This document shows, piece after piece, positions 10,167 through 20,814 of a stretch of 64,000 nucleotides of DNA. The notes below the pieces were generated by a model. The model had not been told where the DNA came from. It did not search any database and worked only from the letters and a program-made list of their open reading frames with translations. The position numbers and the translations under genes were made by a program. The DNA lies in the NCBI RefSeq assembly GCF_932274485.2, contig NC_065887.2, positions 9,272,001-9,336,000 on the forward strand, given 5' to 3'. The DNA is from Patella vulgata. Its lineage: Eukaryota; Mollusca; Gastropoda; Patellidae. Position 1 is the first letter of the stretch. Every line of letters begins with the position of its first letter.

Positions 10167-13100
10167 CTAAAAAAAAAATAACATTGTTTTACTTTTCCGA
10201 CTGTATAAAATATATATACAGTCGATATTTATGTAAAACCAATGTGTTTATCAGGCCACGTTATCTGCGTGGGTATGACTCTCGCTCACTAATTAAGAAA
10301 GTACACAGTAGCACGATAGTACCACGTAACTACTTGGATTATTTCCTACGGTAGTAGCACACTTGTACCACGGTAGTACCACGACAGTACCACGGTAGTA
10401 CCACGTAACTACTTGGATTATTTCCCCCGATTGTACGAACAATAACCTGGGCCTCTAGAGGTCACAATTTTTATTGATTTTAAATACCGTTCAACTATAT
10501 CTTCGTTACCACCATAATCCCGTAATAGTTAGATTATTTCAAAATGGGCGTTCCCCTTTACGCAGATGGTGGCAAAGCATGTAATATATATGCCAATGTT
10601 TTAAACCCTCGAGGCCAAAAGATCTTGAATCAACTGGACCTTGGTGTGCATCGAATTTTTCCGTCCAGGAGATATGCCGCTTTTCCGAAAACCTTTTGAT
10701 CGCGATAAATATATTGTTATATGTGGCGGTGGTGGGGGTGGGGGGTAGATTTAATTATTATTATTATTATATCATTATCACTGATCACTGGTAATGTCGT
10801 GTACTATATCGTTAAGAACCAATAGTTACATCTTCACATTGTTTTATTATTGCATTTGTTAAGTATTTATCGTTGGTATTATTACGATATTAGTGTTGCC
10901 TTTGCCATTGTTGAAAGGTTTAATTGTTACTATAAATAGAACGAGCTGTACGCTCACATTGTTTACAATTTTGTTTTGCCTAATGTAGCCTACTTACGTT
11001 GACGACAGCAAGTCGTATCTTAGATCATAGAACATCGGTACTTTGAGCCTGATTTGTAAGGCATGTCGGGGGTTGGACGGCCGAATAGTTAGCACGTGCG
11101 CGCTGTAGCATAAGGCCTGCCATTGAGTCAACTGGCATGGTTTCGAATCCCCAGTTGTACGTGACAAGGAGTAGGGTTGCCTGTCCAACCTCGTGGGTTT
11201 TCTGGGGGTCCTCCGGTTTCCTCCCAATGCTAAAGACACCTACGCGCAAGCGAATTATTGTAAAAAAATTAAACCATATGTTAGTCCCGAAATGACCTAG
11301 TCTTTGTCGAGTGGACGTTAAACCCCATTTCTCTCTCTCTCTCTGTAAGGCATGTCATGATGTATTACTATGCGACGGGATATAAGGGGACGATAGCAAG
11401 TCAAATAATATCCACATATGAATGTGTTGTTAGCGTAGGATGCTGTGTTAATTTAATGGTGTGCTATAATAAATTCGTGACCTTACAATGCTTGTTACTT
11501 TTGTTACTTACTCTGTACATCTCATTATTATATTAAATTCATTAAGCATTTTGAAGTACTTGCTGCTCTTAGGTACTTCTGATTCTTTAGGACCTCCGAC
11601 CTCGTCGCTGTAAGCTAAGCTTACGCACGATTCATATTATTGTAAAAAGTTAACTTGTCAGGAATGGCAGTCCTTGTCAGGCAGAATGCGAGCCTGTGGT
11701 TGGTCAGTAGCTCAGCCTGCAGCCTATAAAATGACGTCATGTCGGCAGATAGCTCTACGGCAGCCTAGGGAAAGGACCGCTTAAAGCTGGGTTGACAAAA
11801 AGGATTGTGACGGCGCTACCGACCATCTTTGTAGAACCGTCTCCCCTTGACGTTTTTGTAATATTTTGTATGATCATAACGTAGTTGAGGCTAAGCAGTC
11901 CGTCAGGCATGGCGGGTTGTCAGGTTGTTATAGGCTAGCGGCTAAGGCCCAAAAAGGGGCTTAAATGGCGAGATACCCCTACCCGAGGTAGAACAAAACA
12001 CTTTGGATATTTTTTGATAGAGTCACGTCACCAGAACTCAAAACTGGCTCTTGGGCAAATTTTCAACATGGCCCAATATATTTTTTTGGCACTTTTACCA
12101 ATGGTCGAGGTTTCTTTAACGATAATAGATTTGATGGGGTAGATTTTTGGTTCTTGTTCTTTGATGCTGAACAAACTTGAAAATCATTTACTATCATCTG
12201 AAAGAGTAATGGGTGACAAGGTCATATTTTTGGTCAAAACTTTTAAATTTGCATATATGACGTAACTGTGATGTAATAGTGACGTCATTGTTATCATATT
12301 AAAGGGTAATTTGTTAATTGAACTTCGGAATCCTTATCTTAAAAACACAGATTTTGATTTTGAATAATCCATGACAACGGATTAATATAGTTATTATATT
12401 TAGACAGTAATAACATATGGTTTATTCCATATAAAGCGTCCACAAAGAAACTTAAAATCATAGTGTTTTGGGTTTTTTTTACGAAATTCCAAATGTTCTA
12501 AATGCTACAATGATATTCAAGTGAATAAATTTAACAGATTGGTTTTAAATATCTTTATTTGATATATTGCCATTGCAACATCCGGCATAATATTTACAGT
12601 GTCTGCATATGGAAAACCGTTAAATAAAGCGTCGATGAAGAGCGAGGCCTGACGCATTAAGGACTTGTTTTTCTCGGAGGACGGGATCGGTCGTGGGAAA
12701 GGGTTCGTCCCCGTAGGCGTATCTTCCGGTGTGTAGCGAGTCTCGGCGGTAGTCAGACGAAGAGCACCTGTCTTCGGACTGGCTGCTCTGATCGGCGCCA
12801 GGGCGAACGACCCGTTATCCCCCACCCCCACCCTTGGTGTCGTCGCGGCTGACTTGACTGCCCTTCGTAGGCCTAGGTCTTCGACGGTGGAGTTGCAGGA
12901 ATTGGGTAACAGTTTAGAGGGTTGGCGGCTCTGGTCTCCACTTGTCTTGAAACACGGACCAAGCAGTCAAGCTTGAGCATGAATCATAGGGCAAAAACAC
13001 GTCCTTCTCACAGATACCTTCTCAAATAAAACAGGGACTACTATCACCATTTCTTCGCTACCCATGATCAATTGGACAAGGGATATTAGGTTTCGCCTCA

Positions 13101-16100
13101 TGATATTGCACCACGTATGTCTGGTGTGTAAGTGTAAAGCGTCGTCTGTTAGAGGAAGAGTGGCTGCCAATGTGTCCGTTGACCTATAGCAATAACGTAA
13201 CGCAATTCGTCAGGGGTACAAGAGGCGCGTGTTTTGTTCCTGGTTAAATTTATTACAGAAAACATTATATTATAAGTTAATTCAAGGCTCTCTCCGTAAG
13301 TGGGGTTAAGCTATTGTCGTATTTTTGTAAAATCTTTTCGTTTTCCAAGAACTTGTGTTGTCGCAACGAGATAACGCATGTACTGTAGGTAAACATAGGC
13401 TGACTATTTCTCCAAGGCTTGTTGAAATTTCATGACCAGTTTATTTTTCTTCGTCGCCAGGTATCAATGTTGATATAGTTGGTGGTACAGTAGTAAGCCG
13501 AGAATGGTTATCCACAGTGTCAATTGTATGCAGCAAAATCCCTGTGTACGCTTCCCCGTGGTTCCTGAAACAATAGGCGTTTCTGGGCGTTCAAGTGGTT
13601 TTAATATCTCTCCAAATCAAGATACATATTACTTCGCTCTGGTTTTGCTCGAACAAACATCTTGGTATATACTTTTATACTTTGGCCAGATCATTCTGTT
13701 GATAAAGAAGGGCAGCCATGGAATGTGTAGTATTTTATACCATTAAGAGTCTCTTCAATTTGATCAAAGGGTCAGTGGCCGAAACTCTCATAGCAGCTCC
13801 TTCAGAAGTAACGGATCTTCTTTATTTAATTGTTCGCATAATAGTGGCGATAGGAAGTGTTTGACTTCGGTGTAAGTCCAAGAGCATGCAAAGTCACGGT
13901 ACATTTGGAGATAGTATGCGACTGGAAGATATTAGCTGGTATCCAAAATTTCAGTACGACTTAACACCTTCTTGTTGGATATTATGTTGGTTAACAAGCA
14001 TAAAAGTTTCCTAGACCAAGTGGAACGAAATCTTTGCATAATGTTAGTGTAACACTATTAGTGATAACGGAATATCAGTTTTGTAAATATAAAATTTATT
14101 TACACCAGGAACAAGAATATAAAACAGGAACATAGATAAAACAGGAACATAACTCAAACAGAAACTACACTACATCAGGAATATAACAATAACATTAACA
14201 TGGTACATTAAGACAACCATTCCACCCTTCAACCACGGCCGATCTTCATTCTCCTCTGCTTTTCTCCGCTCGTCTCAGGGTCTTGTATATACCTTCGTAT
14301 TACATTCTATTTAATCAAAAGCATTATCACTACATCTGGAAATTATTTAGTCCGTAATTAAATACGTAAAAATATGTACGTATATATATGTAGTGGACAG
14401 CACAGTTTATATCTTAGATCAATAACGTGAGGTTCAAAGGGTTCGCAGATATCGAGTTCAAATTGGTTCGATGTATCTAAATAAATATTTTACATGTATA
14501 AATTATGGTCTTAATATGATACAAGTTATTGAGCACTTTGTCATATTCAATAACAGATACTGTAAAACTATTAGTAGTGATAACAGAATATCAGTTCTGT
14601 AAAAATAAAATTTATTTGCATCAGGAACATAAATATAAAACAGCTACATAAATTAAACTGGAGCATAGATTAAACAGGAACTAAACTACACCAGGAAACA
14701 ATAACATTAACACGATAAGTATAGAATTAATAAAAACATTTTTATTTTTATCGCTTTCTCTTATCTCATGACAGTCAATTCCTTTTAAGAATATTTCTTT
14801 TCGAACAGATATCAACTCACAGTCTCGTATAACAATACTTCGTCTTCAGTTGAAAATCGACTGTGTGTAATCACTCTCTACTTCAGACCAGTAAGGATAA
14901 CTCATGTTTTGCGTCACTTACTGATTCTTCAAATCGTTTCTACGATCAACCATATCAAAGATCTCTGTGTTAAAATTATAGTTGGAATGTGTAAAATGAT
15001 TTTTAAGGATCACCAGTTATTAATTCAACGATTTTTCGAAGAATGGCAACATACAGATATAATGAATTTATAATAGGGTTGTCAGTCCAAAAATGGTTAA
15101 ATGCTATTCCTGGTATTGACAAACATACGATGAAGCGAAATTCCATGCAAATGTTACACTTTACTTCTTTTGCTCGACATAATCTGCGCGTAATACAGGT
15201 TTATATTTCTTCGAAGTTGTAATTTACAATAGGCTGATTGTTTTCAGGTGACGTTCGCCGCCATCTTAAGCTGTTCTCGAAATCTAATTGATGGTTCTGT
15301 TTATACTCCGACTGAATACAAGCCAGGAGAAAAGCTATAGCGTTGTTAATTATTTTGATTTTGTTTTCAAAATTAAATGTTATATTACAAATTATAATAC
15401 ACATTAGCGTGGATTAGGCCATGGGAAAATTGATATTTTCAGAAATCGCGCACCGTTATTTTTTTTAAAAAAATAACCTTGTAATTATCACATGTACTAA
15501 CTTTAATCAGTAGAGCATATTACATAATGAATTTAACTCTGTGTTTCAATCACAGAAGAAATATATACAACCATGTATATGTGCAACCATAATATAACAA
15601 ATATTAGCGTACTATGGACCAGAAACTGAGTATGACGTCATGTCTGAATGTGAAATCCGTCAATAGAGGCGCAATTGTCCAAGGAACCATCATGCCTAAT
15701 TTTATGTCCATCGTACATAAATTGCAGGAGCCTTAGGCCTTTTTCGAAATGCGCCAACAACAAGAACATGATCAGTAGCACCAAGGGGCCAATTACAGGC
15801 CCTAAAATAATGTTGTATGTGCTATTTACGATTTTTTTTTATTTAAATCACACAGTGTGCTAGAGAAAAACACAAACTATAGCTTATCTGAAGCTTCTTA
15901 ATCATTAAATAGTTGGATTGTACGCATATAGTCGATATTTATGGTTTTTACGGCTGCTATGGAAACCAGAAGAAATAACTATTATAGCCCGTTTTGAAAA
16001 TCGCCCAAGAACCGATTTCATAATGTCGATAAAACTACCTTTCCAACTATACCAAATAACCCTCGTTCTACCATAGGTAAGGATATCGGAAAAAATATGG

Positions 16101-16977
16101 GCTTAAACCGCTAGCCTATTAGGGCAAACTTTTTAGGACCTACAGCGTCAACTGTCAGGTTGAACATTGTCAGGCATGGCATTTGACATTAGAATAAGTG
16201 ACGTTATGGCTATCTCCCACCACCCACAAGACCCTTCTTATAACCAACACTAAGTTTACCTGATTATTGTAAATAATGGTCGTGTATTTATCTTATGGTT
16301 GCATTGAATAAATCGTCGATAAAATGGTGAATATGGTGTTACTTCTAAACAGCGCATGCCAAACTGTTACAATATGTTAAGGATCAAAAGGTTTCGGATT
16401 AGTTTGATTTGGGTTCCGGCGTTATGCCCCAGGCCAATAGCTGCATACATTTTGTGTAAATATTTCAAATTAGTCTCCTGGTGGGTGCTATCGTAGTCTC
16501 TCTCTCTCATTAAAAGGGTACTGATGTTTCATATTTGCAAACTGTCAAATCAGCTGACAAACCAAGCTCAACCTGGAGACTGCCAATGGTTCCGAAAGGG
16601 GAGAGCTGACAGGTCCACATATATCCGATTATACTGTACGGAAGCCAGACATGCTAGAACCTCCTTATACGTCTATAAATATTCGGGCGTTAAAAATCAA
16701 ACATGTTTGGTAATGGCGATTAATGGCAAATGTCGCAGGCACAGACATACGAGGTGAAATTGGCTGGCGAAGGGTTCGCCCGAATGTTTCCCAGTAAAAA
16801 TTCACCTAATGTATCATAGGCATTAAAAACTTACTTTGCATAATTCTTTCACACCGTGGTCCAATCCACCCACCAACACAAGCACAGATACCAGATGCTT
16901 TAAGACGACCACCATTATAACAATTCTGAATTGAAATTAACGAAAAAACAACGATGTGTTTATTCCAGTATTTTGAA

Positions 16978-17019
<42 letters not shown>

Positions 17020-17448
17020 ATCATCCGGTAAGAGGTCACTATTAATACTTCTCTGCCTAACAATATGTAATACTACCTTGCCAGATGACTTTTATCAGTT
17101 TTCAAACAGAAAAAAATGAATTTCCACAGAAAAAATATACCCTACCTCTCCATAATGGAACACCGTGGGATCAGTCGGGTAATTTGAACAGCCGAATTCT
17201 GTGACGTTAGTTACAGAACACCGTTTCTCTTTGTACTCTACCGACCTGCATCTGACGTCATTTATACACATATTAATACATCTAATTTTGGATGTATTTT
17301 CTCGCTGAAAAATAATTCTCTCTTTGGGCACAACAATATGTTCACAATCCTTTGTAAGAATGAAAGGATAGCTGCGAATATCGCCACTAACGACGTGGAA
17401 TTTCACATTAAAATATAAATATAGCAGAAGTGCGAAACGAGTCTTCAT
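9529..17448 (-). CDS. Secreted PAN/EGF/fibrinogen-domain protein (FREP-like), three exons
   Basis: Assembled from three minus-strand exons: 17448-17146 (101 codons, phase 0 out), 16925-16835 (91 nt, phase 0 in, 1 out) and 10166-9529. The donors are GTAGGG and GTAAGT, the acceptors TTCAG and TTTAG, and all phases agree. The product is about 343 residues: a signal peptide starting MKTRFALLLYLYF, a PAN/apple-like domain with paired cysteines (KIRCINMCINDVRC), one EGF-like module (CYNGG...CACVGGW...RC), and a C-terminal fibrinogen domain. In fibrinogen-related proteins this domain binds carbohydrate or acetyl groups in a calcium-dependent way. Mollusc FREPs act in haemolymph recognition and defence. 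The PAN-EGF combination is less usual than the Ig-type N-terminus of snail FREPs. Intron 2 is 6.7 kb. An in-frame ATG 24 bases further upstream (17472) exists, but MKTR gives the better signal peptide. Confidence 0.9.
10212..10700. repeat. Short tandem motifs and a fragment of the ATACGCCC repeat family
   Basis: At 10300-10425 the motif GTAGTACCACG and the segment ACGTAACTACTTGGATTATTTCC each occur more than once. At about 10450-10530 the segment CCTCTAGAGGTCACAATTTT and its continuation match the internal repeats of the elements at 24.7-26.4 and 34.7-35.6 kb. All lie in intron 2 of the FREP-like gene. Confidence 0.6.
11068..11343 (+). mobile_element. tRNA-headed SINE ('SINE-A', CT tail), full length
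   Basis: This begins GGGGTTGGACGGCCGAATAG, with pol III A-box-like and B-box-like (GGTTTCGAATCCC) elements, and ends GTTAAACCCCATTTC(TC)n. It has a perfect 13-bp target duplication TGTAAGGCATGTC at 11055-11067 and 11344-11356. It sits in FREP intron 2. Confidence 0.93.
12517..12965 (-). pseudogene. GC-rich orphan reading frame of unknown nature
   Basis: About 148 codons are open on the minus strand, with clearly GC-rich codon use in an AT-rich intron. The Pro/Thr/Ser/Arg-rich translation includes LGLRRAVKSAATTPRVGVGD, TRYTPEDTPTGTNPFPRP and KNKSLMRQASLFIDALF. No domain is recognised and no good start is seen. It may be the C-terminal exon or a processed remnant of a gene carried into the intron. 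The last ~40 codons become AT-rich and may be read-through into flanking DNA. Confidence 0.3.
14045..14715. repeat. Two direct copies of a ~155-bp repeat
   Basis: Segments 14045-14200 and 14560-14715 share GTGATAACGGAATATCAGTT, a stretch with TAAAATTTATTT, and repeated CAGGAACATA motifs, about 515 bp apart. A related CCTGGTTAAATTTATT occurs inverted near 13240. Confidence 0.6.
16835..16925 (-). CDS. FREP-like gene exon 2: EGF-like module
   Basis: A 91-nt exon with acceptor TTTCAATTCAG and donor AAA|GTAAGT. It encodes NCYNGGRLKASGICACVGGW followed by IGPRCERIMQ, an EGF-like repeat whose first cysteine would come from the exon 1 end or be missing. Its phase joins both neighbours exactly. Confidence 0.88.
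16981..17015. repeat. (TA)n microsatellite
   Basis: About 17 TA dinucleotides within FREP intron 1 (intron 16926-17145), upstream of the EGF exon acceptor. Confidence 0.95.
17146..17448 (-). CDS. FREP-like gene exon 1: signal peptide and PAN/apple-like domain
   Basis: The ATG gives a hydrophobic signal peptide of about 22 residues, then a ~79-residue cysteine-bearing domain (DCEH...IRCINMC...VRC...KRCSV...FGCSN) with PAN/apple spacing. The donor is GAG|GTAGGG. A ~77-bp tandem copy of the start region lies directly upstream, in which the ATG is ACG. Confidence 0.85.
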
Positions 17449-17584
17449 GGCCTTGTTTCTGTTAAAGAACAAAACTCCAGTAGATTACAAGAGAATAAAA
17501 TAATATCAACGTACGAAACGAGTCTTCGTGGCGTTGTTTCTTTAGAAGAACAAAACTGCAAGAGAATAAAACAATATCGACGTG
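17430..17584. repeat. ~77-bp tandem duplication covering the FREP start codon
   Basis: 17430-17508 and 17509-17584 are two copies sharing CGAAACGAGTCTTC, GAAGAACAAAACT and CAAGAGAATAAAA. The downstream copy (in gene orientation) has the used ATG. The upstream copy has ACG at the same place. Confidence 0.8.
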
Positions 17585-19609
17585 GTCCTTAAACTTATTT
17601 CTAACTTAATATTGACCATGCTAATAAAAATGAACATCGATTAATGAAGTGTTATGTTGTTTTATTGGAAGGTAAATATTTAACTGGAGTATTTGCCTAT
17701 TGTAACTGTGCCGGATAGCCTACGGGGTTTATGGCAATACTTTGGGAATTAATTATTTAAACAGAACTTAATAAACGTAAGTTATAAAATGAAATGGGGT
17801 TTAACGTCCTACTGATCTAATGAAGACGGGTATATTGATCATATTCTAATGAGATATATGTCTCCATCTTACGATCTATTTGCACCTCATTTTATATTCA
17901 AACTGCGGTAATATTATTTGGTAACTATTTATTTCCCACACGTGCTGGCCGATATGCCTATTTTGGCTTCTAACAAATCCTTATTATTGTTTTTTTAGCT
18001 TGTACATTGGAAAAACGCTAAAATTGCAACTACTGCAAGCATCTAAGTATATGTTGTAATATTGTCGATGGAGGTTCACCCTTGTCTTTAGCATACTTAA
18101 AGTTTTTTTTCTCGATGTACCGTCTATTACAGCCAGAACAAACAATCACATATATGACATAACATTTGCTAAGACCCAATATTCCAAAATAACAATTGGT
18201 TTAAAATTTGCTTAGACCTAATATTATAAAAAAAAAAATTGTTTTAAAATGATTAAAATCAATCAGTCCTAATGTATATTATGGCAAATCAAATTTCACA
18301 TTACTCCTTTAAGATTTCATGTCGCCATCTCCATATCTCAGAAATCCTATGTCGACGTCTGAACAATAAACTAGAACTATCCACCTACATCGAGGCTTAT
18401 AAAATTATAACATGGAAAAAATAATATTGAGTACTAAAGGTTATGAAGAGGCTATGTACACTGACTACCAAGAATTACAAGCAGGCTCAAACTTCTTGAT
18501 AATTTTGAAGAATCATGGAATGTCGGAGTGAAACGATGAAAGTTATAATCATTCCTGGTTGCAAATATACCGACAAAAAAGAGATATTAGATCCTTTAAT
18601 TTTATACGCCGTCTTTATATTATTTGTAAATCGAAAGAAAAAGGATATATTATTTTGGCTTCTCCATACAGTTGACCATAACCTGGATGATAGCGACCAG
18701 TAATTTCATCGCCTTACGCTCGGTGCTAACACTTGGGTGGACCCAGGAATATTTGCAGGAGGGGGTTTTCCAGGCCCCTGTTAAGGAAATTTGACAGTTG
18801 GAAATAAGAACTATGTGCTACATTGTAAAGTGGGATTCCAAATGAGACAAGCATAGAGAAATATGATAGGTATGGTGTCATGAAGAGACCTTTACTTAGG
18901 ATAGCCCATAAAGCCTGACGTATATAACATCCGTTGCTTATGTCCAAAGTTGCCAAGGTCACGTCAGGTCATCATTGGGAGGCATTGAATTATTACGATC
19001 ACGATGTGATTCGATTTCATTGATGCTATGCATTAATTCTGATATCAGACTTCTTTATCATTATTTAGCGCTTTGAATGTCAATCGCATCCCACTATCTG
19101 GTGATAAAGGATAAAGCACACGGCCGTTACACTTTTCTCATAAAGTATTGTTTTACAAAAAACTTTGATGTAGCTGAGCAGGGTAGGGTTTGCCCCCCCC
19201 CCCCGGATCCTCCCCTATAACATTACACAGAATGTTTTCATGTTCTTATCTTTCTTTCTTGAGAGATCATTATTCTACAATATAGAATATTCATTATATT
19301 GCACTACAACCTATCCTGTATGACAAAGTCTATTATATTGCTTATATCTCCCTGGATATTCAAATCTATTATTGTTCCTTGTATAATAAAGTCCATGCCG
19401 AGGTCCATCGTTTCAATACACGTTCGCTATCCAGATAAAACGCCACAGAATGAAATAGTTATAGTTCAACTGTAAACAACTGTATGGTTGTCCATTTCTA
19501 AAAAAATTAACTGAATTTATTTTAGATTACAACTAGACAATTAGCACAATCAGAAGGAAATTTAAAATCATATTTTTTTTTAATGCCCCCTATTCTTTTG
19601 TACTGGAGT
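17585..19609. other. Intergenic, no gene recognised
   Basis: AT-rich spacer between the FREP-like gene and the GPCR relic. A decayed fragment of SINE-B (GAAATGGGGTTTAACGTCC) lies near 17790-17835, and there is a C-run near 19194-19205. Small open frames show no domain. Confidence 0.5.
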
Positions 19610-20814
19610 CTGAAAGAGTATGGGGGTTAGAAGGCCGAATGGTTAGCGTGTGCGCGTTGTATCATAAGGCATGTCATTGAGTCAACTGGCGTGGTTTCGT
19701 TTTCCCGGTTGTACGTGACAAGGAGTAGGGTCGCCTGTCCAACCATATGGGTTTTCTCCGGGTCCTCCGGTTTCCTCCCACTGCTAAAGACCCATACGCG
19801 CAAGCGAATTATTGAAAATAAATTGAATCATAGGTTAGTCCCGAAATGACCTAGTTTGTGTCGAGTGGGCGTTAAACCCCTTCTCTCTCTCTCTGAAATA
19901 GTATTGTAATCATCGAGCGGAATTTTCTTCCCATGACACAATAAATGCAAAAATTAAACGAACAGGTCAATAAAACCGTGTTGTTGCAAACGGCAGAATA
20001 TACCGAATAATCAATCGTGAAGATTGTAGTTTTTGTAACCGACTCAATGGCACCGATGCTGAATGGGCTTTCTACAATTAAAAATAAAAATAGAACAACA
20101 ATTAAAAGAATATTCGTTCTTTTCGAATCTGGATTCCCGGCTTATTCCTTTCGTTAAATATTTTCTGGTCTTGTCGGCTTTTCTCATGGTTATGATTAGC
20201 TTCATAGTTATAAACAGTAGCCCCGCTGTTGGAATTATTTGAATGAAAATTATTCTGATAATCCTTTGGATAAGAGAGTATGTGTATCCATTCCTCTTTA
20301 TCCAATCTTGGTATGTTTTCATGCACCCGTCTTTTGGCTCGATTTTATTTTTTTAAAAATCACTGACGAAGAATGCAACTGACAGTATGGCCATCCCAGC
20401 CATAGCTCTATAGGCTATCCTGTCTCTACACCACGTGACTATCCTGGTTGGGTGGCACACCTAGACGTAGCGGAATATCCCTAACAGCAATGTCAAACAA
20501 ATCGACAAAGTGTGGCACATTATTGGAAGCGTACCAGTAAACTCAAACATATAACACCATGTGTATGGGTAGAAAGACCTGTCATCTGACAAATATAAGA
20601 ACATCGCTTCTGGAAAACTTGTCAATGCTGTCAGAAGATCTGATAGAGCAATAGCCGATAACAGGGTTGAGACCAGTGATTTCATTTCACTTTTCTTTAA
20701 AATAATCAGAAATAGAATATTGATTATTGTGACACCTATACTGATATAAGTTCGTATGGGGCCATGGAGGTACCAAGATGTTAAGGATTTGTCCACCAGT
20801 ACAAAACAACCCAT
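19580..20814 (-). pseudogene. Broken rhodopsin-family (peptide-type) GPCR
   Basis: One intronless minus-strand frame encodes TM1 (TYISIGVTIINILFLIIL), TM2 (LLSAIALSDLLTALTSFP), TM3 ending in IFRYV, then VCHPTRIVTW after a TAG (20462-20464). TM4 is followed by a TAA (20353-20355), then TM5 (IIFIQIIPTAGLLFITM). Near 20120 the frame shifts, and TM6 (LLIVVLFLFLIVESPF) and TM7 with NFCIYCVMGRKFR follow in the next register. The FRY-like TM3 end and FNFCIY in TM7 recall the invertebrate neuropeptide receptors around the sex-peptide/myosuppressin/FMRFamide group. The subfamily is uncertain. The C-tail is split by a SINE, after which TPVQKNRGH and a stop can be read at about 19580-19609. Two stops plus a frameshift make this a pseudogene. 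Confidence 0.88.
19622..19892 (+). mobile_element. SINE-A copy inserted in the GPCR C-tail
   Basis: A full-length SINE-A (starting about GGGGTTAGAAGGCCGAATGG and ending in a CT run), with target duplication CTGAAAGAGTAT at 19610-19621 and CTGAAATAGTAT at 19893-19904 (one mismatch). Read on the minus strand, the duplicated bases are coding sequence of the receptor tail (ILFQ), so the SINE entered the last codons of the gene. Confidence 0.92.

Larger units (their letters stand above)
11931..16120. mobile_element. 4.2-kb block bounded by diverged ~155-bp inverted repeats
   Basis: Sequence at 11931-12085 (ATAGGCTAGCGG..., CTCTTGGGCAAATTTTCAA...) is related to the reverse complement of 15960-16120. 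Divergence is substantial, so the element is old or the arms come from two copies of one repeat family. The interior holds the GC-rich frame at 12517-12965 and a direct repeat at 14045-14715. No transposase is recognised. The block lies wholly in FREP intron 2. Confidence 0.45.
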
